Below are positions 43,808 through 51,771 of a stretch of DNA of 56,285 nucleotides, piece after piece (positions within the stretch are counted from its first letter, which is position 1; every line of letters begins with the position of its first letter). The stretch is from DATJBF01 sp035515475 (GTDB taxonomy: Bacteria > Verrucomicrobiota > Verrucomicrobiia > Palsa-1439), in assembly GCA_035515475.1 (NCBI GenBank), contig DATJBF010000087.1, positions 1 through 56,285 on the forward strand, in the 5' to 3' direction. The translations under genes were made by a program, and so were the position numbers. Below the pieces are notes generated by a model. It had not been told where the DNA came from. It ran no database searches and saw nothing but the letters and a program-made list of their open reading frames with translations.

Positions 43808-44641
43808 ATGTTGGAAACGGCCATTGAAGCGGCGGCGGAAGCCGGGAAACTGCTGCGCAAAAATTTCGGGTCGGCGCTGAACGTCGATGAGGCGACCCAC
43901 CACGACATCAAGCTGGAGATCGACAAGCAGTCGCAGCAGCTCATCACCCGCGTGATTCTGGCGGATTATCCCGACCACTGCGTTCTCGGCGAAGAAGGCG
44001 TGACGGGAAATCCCAACGCGGACGCGCGCTGGGTGGTCGACCCGTTGGACGGGACGGTGAACTATTTCTACGGTATCCCGCATTACGCAGTGAGTATCGC
44101 GGCGCAGGTGCGGCGGGCGGGCACCGGCCCGGCATCTTCACAGGCGGGGACACTTCGGCCGGGCTCAGTGCGGGCGCCTGTGCCGCCATCGGGCCAGTGG
44201 GAGACCGTTGCGGGGGTGGTGTTGGATCCTGAACTCGACGAGTTGTTCGTGTCGGAGACGGGGAAACCCGCGATGTTGCACGGGCATCCGATTCACGTGA
44301 GCGAGCGGGCGGAGCTATCCGAGGCGATTGTGGCGATTGGCTTTTTCAAGAGCACGGAGACGATCGACGCCAGTCTCCAAGACTTCCGTCAGATGATCCA
44401 CAAAGTGCGCAAGATGCGATTGATGGGCGCGGCGGCGCTGGATCTGGCGTATGTGGCGTGTGGTCGCTACGACGCGTACATCGAATACGGCATTAAATTG
44501 TGGGACATCGCGGCAGGAGTGTTGATTCTGGAGAACGCGGGGGGCCGGGCCGAGTCGCGTCCGAACGCCGCCGGTGGCCCGCACGCGTTCGACGTGCGGA
44601 TGTGGAATGGGAAACTGCGGCTGGAGGAACTGAATGCCTGA
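43808..44641 (+). CDS. Inositol monophosphatase-family phosphatase
   Basis: 277 residues from the ATG at 43808. The metal motifs are LGEEGVTG, WVVDPLDGTVNY and KLWDIAAGVLILENAGG, all intact. The family hydrolyses inositol-1-phosphate, fructose-1,6-bisphosphate or 3'-phosphoadenosine compounds; the sequence alone does not decide which. After YAVSIAAQV there is an insertion of about 26 residues (RRAGTGPASSQAGTLRPGS) where homologues pass directly to GVVLDP. Its DNA holds an 8-bp perfect inverted repeat (CACAGGCG at 44139-44146, CGCCTGTG at 44175-44182). The start of the next gene overlaps its 3' end by 8 bp. Confidence 0.9.
   Translation: MLETAIEAAAEAGKLLRKNFGSALNVDEATHHDIKLEIDKQSQQLITRVILADYPDHCVLGEEGVTGNPNADARWVVDPLDGTVNYFYGIPHYAVSIAAQVRRAGTGPASSQAGTLRPGSVRAPVPPSGQWETVAGVVLDPELDELFVSETGKPAMLHGHPIHVSERAELSEAIVAIGFFKSTETIDASLQDFRQMIHKVRKMRLMGAAALDLAYVACGRYDAYIEYGIKLWDIAAGVLILENAGGRAESRPNAAGGPHAFDVRMWNGKLRLEELNA
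44139..44182. repeat. Palindromic repeat inserted in frame in the inositol monophosphatase-family gene
   Basis: CACAGGCG and CGCCTGTG form a perfect pair 28 bp apart. The CGCCTGTGCC side matches the reverse complement of the grpE 3' repeat. The region encodes a Gly/Pro/Ala-rich loop absent from usual family members. Confidence 0.5.
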
Positions 44642-46055
44642 GCCCCGGGTCTTCATGGTCGCGCCGTTCGTGGTTCTGTTGTTGGCGATTGCCCTGGCGC
44701 CGTTCGTCGTCAAGCATCACTGGGAAAAGCATTATCCCAAGGTCGCCATCGGGTTGGGCCTGATCACGGTGGTTTATTATCTCGCTTTCCTGCACAACGG
44801 GCCGCGGATGTTGACCAGCGCGGTCGAGTACGCGGGGTTCATGGCGCTGGTCGGGTCGCTGTATGTAATTGCCGGCGGCATTCACGTCAACATGACGGGC
44901 CGGTCGACCCCGTTGGCGAATACGGGCATCCTCGCGCTGGGCGCCGTGTTGGCCAATCTCATCGGCACGGCGGGCGCGTCGATGCTGTTGGTTCGACCGT
45001 TTCTGCGCATCAACCGCTACCGGGTCGCCCCTTACCAGGTGGTGTTTTTCATTTTCATCGTGAGCAACATCGGCGGCGCATTGACGCCCATTGGCGATCC
45101 GCCATTGTTTCTCGGCTACCTGAAGGGCGTGCCGTTCTTCTGGCTGCTGACCAAGCCGCAGGTGCTCGGCGCGTGGTTGGTGTGCGTTGCGGCCTTGCTC
45201 GCGCTGTTCTTTTTGCTCGACTGGCGCAACTTCGTGAAACACGAAACCGAGGTGAAGAAGCCGACGGAAGACCGTATTCAGGTGGAAGGATCGCACAATT
45301 TCCTCTGGTTGATGGTGATCATCGCGCTGGTGTTGTTGCAGAAGGCCGAGTGGCTGAAGGATCTGGAGCACTGGCCGCTCATCCAGTCTTGGGGCAAGGC
45401 CTTGGGCTGGGGAACGGAGAAAGCCGCCGAGAGCCTGGTCACGGTGGCAGTGGCCGTGTTGATGACACTGACGGCCGCCGCCGCGTACAAGCTGTCGAAC
45501 AAGCGCGCCCTGGAAGAGAACGAATTCAACTTCCTTCCGGTCTACGAGGTCGGGATTCTGTTCCTGGGCATTTTTGCCACGATGGTGCCGGCGTTGGATC
45601 TGTTGGAGAAACACGCCGGCGACCTCGGCATCCGCACCGTCCACCAATTCTTCTGGGGTGCGGGCATCCTGTCCAGCGTTCTCGACAATGCCCCAACCTA
45701 TTTGAATTTTCTTACCGCGGCGTTCGGATTGCAGCACATGTCGTTGGAGAACCCGGTCCACGTCCAGGCGCTGCTGCATCCCAACCTCATCACCCAATAC
45801 ACCGCGCAGCAACTCATCGATCTGGGGTTGCACAAGCTCGACCCAAAAGCGTGGGAGTATGTCGTCGCCGTGTCGCTCGGGGCGGTATTCTTCGGCGCCA
45901 ATACCTATATCGGCAACGCGCCGAACTTCATGGTGAAGAGCATCGCCGAATCCCGCGGGGTGAAATGCCCAAGTTTCCTCGGATACATCTTCAAGTACGC
46001 GCTGCCGATTCTGATCCCGTTGTTTGCGCTCGTGTCGTGGCTGTTCCTGCGTTGA
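44634..46055 (+). CDS. Sodium:proton antiporter/citrate-transporter-like permease (ion transporter superfamily)
   Basis: 473 residues with about eleven hydrophobic segments. FIVSNIGGALTPIGDPPLFLG is the hallmark of the NhaD/ArsB/CitM-type superfamily, where the GDPPLF re-entrant loop carries the ion path; SSVLDNAPTYLNF and GANTYIGNAPNFM form the second half-repeat. Na+/H+ exchange is the most common assignment for proteins with this exact motif spacing, but a carboxylate substrate cannot be excluded. It overlaps the preceding gene by 8 bp and ends 27 bp from the convergent pilT-like gene. Confidence 0.85.
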   Translation: MPEPRVFMVAPFVVLLLAIALAPFVVKHHWEKHYPKVAIGLGLITVVYYLAFLHNGPRMLTSAVEYAGFMALVGSLYVIAGGIHVNMTGRSTPLANTGILALGAVLANLIGTAGASMLLVRPFLRINRYRVAPYQVVFFIFIVSNIGGALTPIGDPPLFLGYLKGVPFFWLLTKPQVLGAWLVCVAALLALFFLLDWRNFVKHETEVKKPTEDRIQVEGSHNFLWLMVIIALVLLQKAEWLKDLEHWPLIQSWGKALGWGTEKAAESLVTVAVAVLMTLTAAAAYKLSNKRALEENEFNFLPVYEVGILFLGIFATMVPALDLLEKHAGDLGIRTVHQFFWGAGILSSVLDNAPTYLNFLTAAFGLQHMSLENPVHVQALLHPNLITQYTAQQLIDLGLHKLDPKAWEYVVAVSLGAVFFGANTYIGNAPNFMVKSIAESRGVKCPSFLGYIFKYALPILIPLFALVSWLFLR

Positions 46056-46082
46056 CCACCGTGCGCGGATTTTGGCGCTGCG

Positions 46083-47309
46083 TCAGCGGCTCGCGAACGT
46101 GGGTTCGAACGAATCGATGCCGTCACTGACGATCGGTGGTGGCACCGAAGACTCGCGCGGCTCGCTTCCGTTGCCGGAGTCGAGTTCGCGTTCGACTGCC
46201 TCCAGCAATTCTGGCTCGGTCCAAGGGGCGCCTTTGGGCGAACGGCAGTTCGGCAGTCCGGCCATGCGTTTGAGGAGCTCATCCTTGGAGACGGCTGTTT
46301 GATAAGCCTCGGTGGGTTCAATCACGCCCTTCGCCAGCAACTCCAGCAGCGAATCATTCAGCGAACACATGCCCTCTTTGCGGCCCATCTGGATCGAGTT
46401 GGGAATTTGCTGCAACTTGCCTTCGCGGATGCTGGCGCTCAGCGCAAAGCTGCCCATCAGGATTTCCAGCGCAACGGCGCGGCCCCCCGTCCTCTTTCGG
46501 CACAGGGTTTGCGAGATCACGCCTTTCAGGGTCTCGGCCAGACTGCACCGCACCTGTGCCTGTTCATCGGCCGGAAATTGGTTGATCAACCGGTCGATGG
46601 TCGTGTGAGCCGTATTGGTGTGCAGCGTGGCAAATACCAGGTGCCCCGTTTCCGCGGTCTCCAGCGCGATGCGCACGGTCTCGAGGTCGCGCATCTCACC
46701 GATGAGCACGATGTCGGGGTCTTCCCGCAAAGCCGCTCGTAACGCACATTTGTAGGTCTCGGTGTGCGAGTGAACTTCGCGTTGATTGATCAGGCACTTC
46801 TTGTTCTGGTGGACGAACTCGATCGGGTCTTCGATGGTGATGATGTGGTCGGAGCGGCGTTCGTTGATATAATTGACCAGCGCCGCCAGCGTGGTCGATT
46901 TGCCGCTGCCGGTCGGTCCCGTGACGAGCACGAGACCCTTTTGCAGGAAGCACAGCTTCTTGATCGTTTCGGGCAGGCCAAGTTCTTTGAACCCGAGAAT
47001 CTTTGCCGGGATCAAACGAAACGCCGCCCCGATGCCGTTCCGGTCGGTGAACACATTACAGCGGACGCGGGCCTCGCCGCGCACGTCATAAGCAAAGTCG
47101 GTATCGTGGGCCTGTTCCCATTCGATGCGGTTGCGTTCGGGCATGATTTCATAGATGAGGTTCTTGACCACGTCAGCCTTGAGAATCTCCTGGCTGGCCG
47201 GGGTCATCATGCCTGCGATGCGAAACAGGGGACGATTGCCTGTGGTGAGGTGAAGGTCCGAGGCGCCTTGGGCCATCATCGCGTGGAAGTATTGGTCTAC
47301 TGCGGCCAT
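46083..47309 (-). CDS. Type IV pilus retraction ATPase, PilT-like
   Basis: 408 residues from the ATG at 47309 (MAAVDQYFHAMMAQGASDLH, as in PilT relatives); earlier in-frame starts at 47339 and 47342 would add a hydrophobic stretch unlikely in a cytoplasmic ATPase. Walker A GPTGSGKSTT, Asp box ITIEDPIEFVH, Walker B VLIGEMRDLET and His box LHTNTAHTTIDRLI are all present. It powers pilus retraction (twitching, DNA uptake). About 65 C-terminal residues after SKDELL are a Ser/Glu/Pro-rich tail not needed for the fold. It stands divergent to the ExeA-like gene, both of secretion/pilus type. Confidence 0.92.
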   Translation of the reverse strand: MAAVDQYFHAMMAQGASDLHLTTGNRPLFRIAGMMTPASQEILKADVVKNLIYEIMPERNRIEWEQAHDTDFAYDVRGEARVRCNVFTDRNGIGAAFRLIPAKILGFKELGLPETIKKLCFLQKGLVLVTGPTGSGKSTTLAALVNYINERRSDHIITIEDPIEFVHQNKKCLINQREVHSHTETYKCALRAALREDPDIVLIGEMRDLETVRIALETAETGHLVFATLHTNTAHTTIDRLINQFPADEQAQVRCSLAETLKGVISQTLCRKRTGGRAVALEILMGSFALSASIREGKLQQIPNSIQMGRKEGMCSLNDSLLELLAKGVIEPTEAYQTAVSKDELLKRMAGLPNCRSPKGAPWTEPELLEAVERELDSGNGSEPRESSVPPPIVSDGIDSFEPTFASR

Positions 47310-47425
47310 GGCACAGCAGATGAGCAAGGCCAATGCCATCAAACCCCGCTTCTGACCACTGTATCAGACAACTTGTCAACGCGGCGCAGCCGTGTTAGCA
47401 TCCACCGTCATCGGGAACCTAGGCG

Positions 47426-48277
47426 ATGTATAAAGAATTCTACGGGTTGCGCGAGTACCCTTTCAACATGACGCCGGACCCGCAGTTCCTGTTCCTGAGC
47501 CGGCATCACCGCGTCGCGCTCGATGTCCTGTTGTACGGCATCCGCGAACGCAAAGGGTTCATCGCCATCACGGGCGAAGTCGGCGCGGGCAAGACCACGT
47601 TGTGCCGCGCTTTGCTCAACTCGCTCGACGCGAAGACCAAGACGGCGTTGATTCTGAACCCGTGCCTGTCCGATTCGCAGGTCCTGCGGGCGATCACTGA
47701 CGAGTTTCGTTTGCAGCCCGCCAAGACCACCAAGAAAGACCTCTACGACACCATCAACGCGTTTCTGCTGCGCGAGTTGGCGGCCAACCACAACGTGGCA
47801 TTGATTATCGACGAAGCCCAGGACCTGCGGCCGAGCGTGCTCGAACAGATTCGGCTGCTGTCGAACCTCGAAACGGAGAAGGAAAAACTGCTCCAGATTG
47901 TGCTGGTCGGTCAGCCCGAGTTGGCCGAAATGCTCGACCGCGAGAGTCTGCGTCAACTCAAACAACGCATCGCCCTGCGCTATCACATCGCGCCGCTCGC
48001 GCCTGAGGAAATCGGCGAATATATCGACCACCGGCTGCGCGTCGCCGGCGGCGATGGCCGCATCCAATGGGCCCCCGAAGCGTTGACGTTCATTTACTCG
48101 TACTCGCGCGGCATCCCGCGGCTCGTCAACGTCCTGTGCGACAAGGCGCTCATGGCCGGGTTCATCGCCGAGACGTTCGTCATCGACGCGCGCAACATCA
48201 AACGCGCCATTGTCGACACCGAATGCAAGGTGCCGTCGAGGGCGACGCCGGATGAAGCGGAGGTCATCGCCGAATGA
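47426..48277 (+). CDS. ExeA/GspA-like AAA ATPase
   Basis: 283 residues. MYKEFYGLREYPFNMTPDP is the family's usual start; Walker A GEVGAGKTTLC, Walker B LIIDEAQDL and sensor-like VLVGQPEL are intact. ExeA with ExeB remodels peptidoglycan for secretin assembly in type II secretion; the form here lacks ExeA's peptidoglycan-binding C-terminal domain. It is translationally coupled (ATGA) to the next gene. Confidence 0.88.
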   Translation: MYKEFYGLREYPFNMTPDPQFLFLSRHHRVALDVLLYGIRERKGFIAITGEVGAGKTTLCRALLNSLDAKTKTALILNPCLSDSQVLRAITDEFRLQPAKTTKKDLYDTINAFLLRELAANHNVALIIDEAQDLRPSVLEQIRLLSNLETEKEKLLQIVLVGQPELAEMLDRESLRQLKQRIALRYHIAPLAPEEIGEYIDHRLRVAGGDGRIQWAPEALTFIYSYSRGIPRLVNVLCDKALMAGFIAETFVIDARNIKRAIVDTECKVPSRATPDEAEVIAE

Positions 48278-48933
48278 GCCTGGTTCACGAGGCCCTCCAG
48301 AAGGCGGAACGCGAGAAACAGCGCAGGGCCGGGCTGGCGCCGAGCGTGCCCCCCCCGGTCGCCACCACTTCGCATACGGTTCAAACGTCAACGACGCACG
48401 CGCCGGCTCCGGTGCCAATCGTTGCTGCGCTGGAGAAGGAACCGGCGCCGCAAGAAACTGCGTCGAGAGCGGTCGAACCACCGAAGACGCCTTCCTTTCT
48501 CCTGCCCGCGCTGATTGGCTGTGTCGCCATCGTCGCGATCATCGCGATTGTTTTCCTCGCCACCAACGCTGCGACCGTGCTGCGGCAGGCCAAAGAGATT
48601 GCCCCCGTGCAGGCGGTGGCGCCGGTTCCCGTTGCCAGGTCGACGGAACCGGCGCGACCGCAGTCAGCCGGGCAAGCCCCCGCAAGTGCCTCTGCACCGG
48701 CACGTGTTTCGCCCGCCGCATCCCCGAGCGCTCCCGCGGCAGTCGCGGCGGACGAGACAAAGTACAAGTTGAGCGGCATCATGACGGACCCCGACGGTAA
48801 GTTCGTCGCCGTCCTCAATGGTCGTGTCGCGTACGAGGGTTACTACATCGACGGGGCGACGGTGAAGAAGATCGAGCGCAACCGCGTCACCATCGATGCT
48901 GATGGTCACGAGCAGGTGCTGCGGTTGTTCTGA
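48274..48933 (+). CDS. GspB/ExeB-like single-pass membrane protein
   Basis: 219 residues: a short cytoplasmic N terminus (MSLVHEALQKAEREKQRR), one membrane segment at about 74-95 (LLPALIGCVAIVAIIAIVFL), a Pro/Ala-rich periplasmic linker and a small C-terminal beta domain (YKLSGIMTDPDGKFVAVLNG, ending EQVLRLF) as in GspB. It would work with the ATPase encoded 4 bp upstream. The stop is one base from the stop of the convergent repeat protein. Confidence 0.75.
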   Translation: MSLVHEALQKAEREKQRRAGLAPSVPPPVATTSHTVQTSTTHAPAPVPIVAALEKEPAPQETASRAVEPPKTPSFLLPALIGCVAIVAIIAIVFLATNAATVLRQAKEIAPVQAVAPVPVARSTEPARPQSAGQAPASASAPARVSPAASPSAPAAVAADETKYKLSGIMTDPDGKFVAVLNGRVAYEGYYIDGATVKKIERNRVTIDADGHEQVLRLF

Positions 48934-48934
48934 G

Positions 48935-50908
48935 CTACGGCTTTTGGGCGGCGAAGCCTTTTTTGAATTCCTCCGGCAACCGCGATTGCGCGACCCATTG
49001 TTTGGCCGCCGGCTCATCCACGCGCAACCAGCTCTGCGCGACGGACGGCGCGATGGCATTCCAAATCGTTTCATCCTGGATCGCGTCCACCCAACGTATG
49101 GCCAGGGCGGGATCGCTGTACGACATCTGCTCAGCAAGGCTGCGCAACGCGTTGTCGCGGGTCTTCCCTTCCGGCAACGTCTGGACCCATTGATTGGCGT
49201 CATCGACGTCGTTGGCGACCCATTGGCCGGCGACTTGTGCAATGAGATTGTCGCGCGTAGCTCCCTCCGGGAACTGCGTGACCCAGGCGCCAGCTGCCGC
49301 CGGGTCTTGAGCCGCCCACGACGAAACCATGCTGTTAGCCAACGCATTTTGCTCGTCGCCCGGTCCAAGCTGGCTGACGAAAGTCGCCGCTGCCTGTGGA
49401 TCGTTCTGCACCCACCTGGTGACAACCGACGAGAGGACACGCGTTCGCGCCGCGCCTTGGGGTAGCGTTAGGGCCCATTCGCGGGCGCGGTTGGGATCGT
49501 TGGCAGCCCACTGGCTGGCGATATTTCCCAAGAGATTATTTTGCTGGTCGCCCGCCGGTAGCGTCTGGGCAAATGCGATGGCAGCGGCCGGATCGGACTG
49601 ACTCCACAAGTAGCTAATGCTTTGAATTGCGCCGCGCCGGGCGCCATCGTCCGGTAGTTGCTTCATCCACTTGACGGCGCTGTCGAGGTCTTGGAAAGCC
49701 CAGGTTGCGGCAAGCTGCTGAATGATTTGGTTACGCGTCTGGCCGGCCGGCAGATCCTCGGCGAACCGCGCCGCGGCCTGGGGATCTTGGTTGGAAAGCT
49801 GTGAAACAACATACCGCGTTACGTCGCGCTTCATCTGGCCCTCGGGTAACGTCTGCAGCCAGGCCAGAGCCGCTGGTGGATCCTGGTTCGCCCAAATAGA
49901 CGCAACACCCATGAGGGCGTTGTCGCGCGTCTGGCCGGCAGGCAATTGCGTGACGAAAGCAACGGCCGCTTCCGGGTCTTTGTTGGCATAACTCATTGCC
50001 ACGGACTGCAAGGCTTGATTGCGAACGGGACCAGTCGGAAGATTGCGCGCCCAAGCCAGCGCGGCGTCAGGTTCCGCTTGCGCCCACCGGGAGACCACAC
50101 TGTTGAGAGCCTGATTGCGTTCCTGAGTACTGGTCAATTGTGATGCTGCCGCGGCTGCATGGGCCGGTGCTTGAGAGGCCCAAGTACTGAATACTTGCCA
50201 AATCATTTGCTGGCGCGCCGGGCCCGCAGGGGCCTTCAGCACCATGTCGAACGCGGCCTGCGGGTCTGTGGCCGCAAGTTTGTCAGCTACTTGAGCCATG
50301 GCATCGTTGCGTAGCCGGCCCGGAGGGAATTGCTTCACCCAGGAGGAGGCCGCGGTGAAATCACTTTCCAGCCAACCTTGCAGGGCCATCAAGGTGGCTT
50401 GGTCGCGCTCCATTGGCCGGGGCAGCGACTGGGCGTAATTGACTGCTGCTGCCGGGTCGCTTTGGCCCAACCGCAGTAAGAGCTGCGATATGGCCTCAAA
50501 TTTGAGGCCACGGTCCGGGATGGCATCCAGCAGGTCGAGTGCGGCCCAGACCTCGTTTGGATCAAGTTGAGCACAAGCCCGTGTCAATCGCATCCAGTCC
50601 ATCCGACTGTGCACCCCAGCGGCGATCAATTTGCGAAACTCGTTCAGCGTCACCTTGCCGGTACCAGAATCCGCCTTGCCGGCCCTTGATGATTCGGATT
50701 GCCGCTCGGATGCGCTGACGCTCGGCGGCAACGCCGGCAATGAGCGGCCCGCTCCTGGCCCGCGACCAACAGGCTTGACCGACGTGGCCGGCGGATTCGT
50801 CGCGGCCGCTGGACCCCGCTTGAACAGGGACCTGTCGAGGAAGACGCCCATGACAAAGCTCACGATGGAGAGAGTGACAGCGAGGATGGCGATCGACCTG
50901 GTTTTCAT
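48935..50908 (-). CDS. Exported protein of tandem 32-residue helical repeats
   Basis: 657 residues. The N terminus is a signal peptide or anchor (SIAILAVTLSIVSFVMGVF) followed by a Pro/Ser-rich linker to about 95. From about residue 110 to the end run about 15 units of 32 residues with the pattern DPxAAxxWxxxLPxGxxRxxA...VxxxWA; in the central units the spacing is exactly 32. Each unit looks like a helix pair, so a right-handed solenoid similar to TPR/HEAT is expected. I know similar repeats from Verrucomicrobia but no function. It begins 2 bp after smpB's stop, thus co-transcribed with rpoZ-smpB. A scaffold role in the periplasm is a guess. Confidence 0.85.
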   Translation of the reverse strand: MKTRSIAILAVTLSIVSFVMGVFLDRSLFKRGPAAATNPPATSVKPVGRGPGAGRSLPALPPSVSASERQSESSRAGKADSGTGKVTLNEFRKLIAAGVHSRMDWMRLTRACAQLDPNEVWAALDLLDAIPDRGLKFEAISQLLLRLGQSDPAAAVNYAQSLPRPMERDQATLMALQGWLESDFTAASSWVKQFPPGRLRNDAMAQVADKLAATDPQAAFDMVLKAPAGPARQQMIWQVFSTWASQAPAHAAAAASQLTSTQERNQALNSVVSRWAQAEPDAALAWARNLPTGPVRNQALQSVAMSYANKDPEAAVAFVTQLPAGQTRDNALMGVASIWANQDPPAALAWLQTLPEGQMKRDVTRYVVSQLSNQDPQAAARFAEDLPAGQTRNQIIQQLAATWAFQDLDSAVKWMKQLPDDGARRGAIQSISYLWSQSDPAAAIAFAQTLPAGDQQNNLLGNIASQWAANDPNRAREWALTLPQGAARTRVLSSVVTRWVQNDPQAAATFVSQLGPGDEQNALANSMVSSWAAQDPAAAGAWVTQFPEGATRDNLIAQVAGQWVANDVDDANQWVQTLPEGKTRDNALRSLAEQMSYSDPALAIRWVDAIQDETIWNAIAPSVAQSWLRVDEPAAKQWVAQSRLPEEFKKGFAAQKP

Positions 50909-50910
50909 GG

Positions 50911-51369
50911 TCAGATACGACGCTTGGTGCGATCGGCAAGCGCGCGCTTGACTTCTCGTTCGTCGGTCTTGCGTTTGAGGGCCTCGCGTTTGTCGTAGTG
51001 CGCTTTTCCTTTGCCGATACCGAGCAGGACCTTGGCGAAACTCTTGGTGAAATAAATCTTCAGCGGCACCAACGCCATCCCTTTGGCGTTGAGTTGGCCG
51101 GCCAGACGGTCGATTTCCTTCTTGTGCAGCAGGAGCCGGCGCGGGCGGAGCGGATCGACGTTGTAGCGGTTACCGAATTCGTACGGGCTGATGTGGGCGT
51201 TGTAGAGCCAGCATTGGCCGCGTTCGACGCGGGCGAAGGCGTCGTCGATGGAGGCGCGTGCGTTGCGGAGGCTCTTGACCTCCGTCCCCTTCAGTTCGAT
51301 GCCCGCTTCGTAGGTCTCGGTGATGAAATAGTCGCGACGGGCCTTATGATTGTTGATCGTCGGCACCAT
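50911..51369 (-). CDS. smpB: SsrA-binding protein SmpB
   Basis: 152 residues, normal length. ITETYEAGIELKGTEVKSLR, AHISPYEFGN and the C-terminal basic tail (GKGKAHYDKREALKRKTDER) that enters the mRNA channel are present. It binds tmRNA and rescues stalled ribosomes. No ssrA gene is seen in the window. It lies 49 bp after rpoZ. Confidence 0.96.
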   Translation of the reverse strand: MVPTINNHKARRDYFITETYEAGIELKGTEVKSLRNARASIDDAFARVERGQCWLYNAHISPYEFGNRYNVDPLRPRRLLLHKKEIDRLAGQLNAKGMALVPLKIYFTKSFAKVLLGIGKGKAHYDKREALKRKTDEREVKRALADRTKRRI

Positions 51370-51418
51370 CGGCGGCCAGTATATCGGCCGCGCCTGACCA
51401 ATCCCAACTCAAAAACCG

Positions 51419-51658
51419 CTACTCGGCGCTACCGGGAATCGGCTGCGGTTCGGCTTCGGCATCCCCGGTGAGTTCGTAGCTGACCTTGCCTTCGCTGATT
51501 TCCTTGAGCGCAATCTCGGCGAAGTCCATCCGGGCATCGGTCTGAGTGATGGGGCGGTGTCCCTGTGCAAGTTGACGCACCCGCCTCGAAACGAGGTTGA
51601 TGAGCAACTCAGGATTCGGAATGCGCTGTTGTGCAGATTCCAAGTATTTACTCTTCAT
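51419..51658 (-). CDS. rpoZ: RNA polymerase omega subunit
   Basis: 79 residues. NPELLINLVSRRVRQLAQGH and the later MDFAEIALKEI match the omega core; a short acidic tail follows. Omega helps assemble the beta' subunit. It heads the rpoZ-smpB-repeat protein unit. Confidence 0.88.
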   Translation of the reverse strand: MKSKYLESAQQRIPNPELLINLVSRRVRQLAQGHRPITQTDARMDFAEIALKEISEGKVSYELTGDAEAEPQPIPGSAE

Positions 51659-51771
51659 CCGTTAAGGGAGAAAGAAACACTACGGGAAAGCGTGCACGCA
51701 CACAAGACTTATTTTTGACGCGCCCGGCGGGGCACGGTTTCCCGTGCCCCGCGTGCGGAACGCGTTTCACC

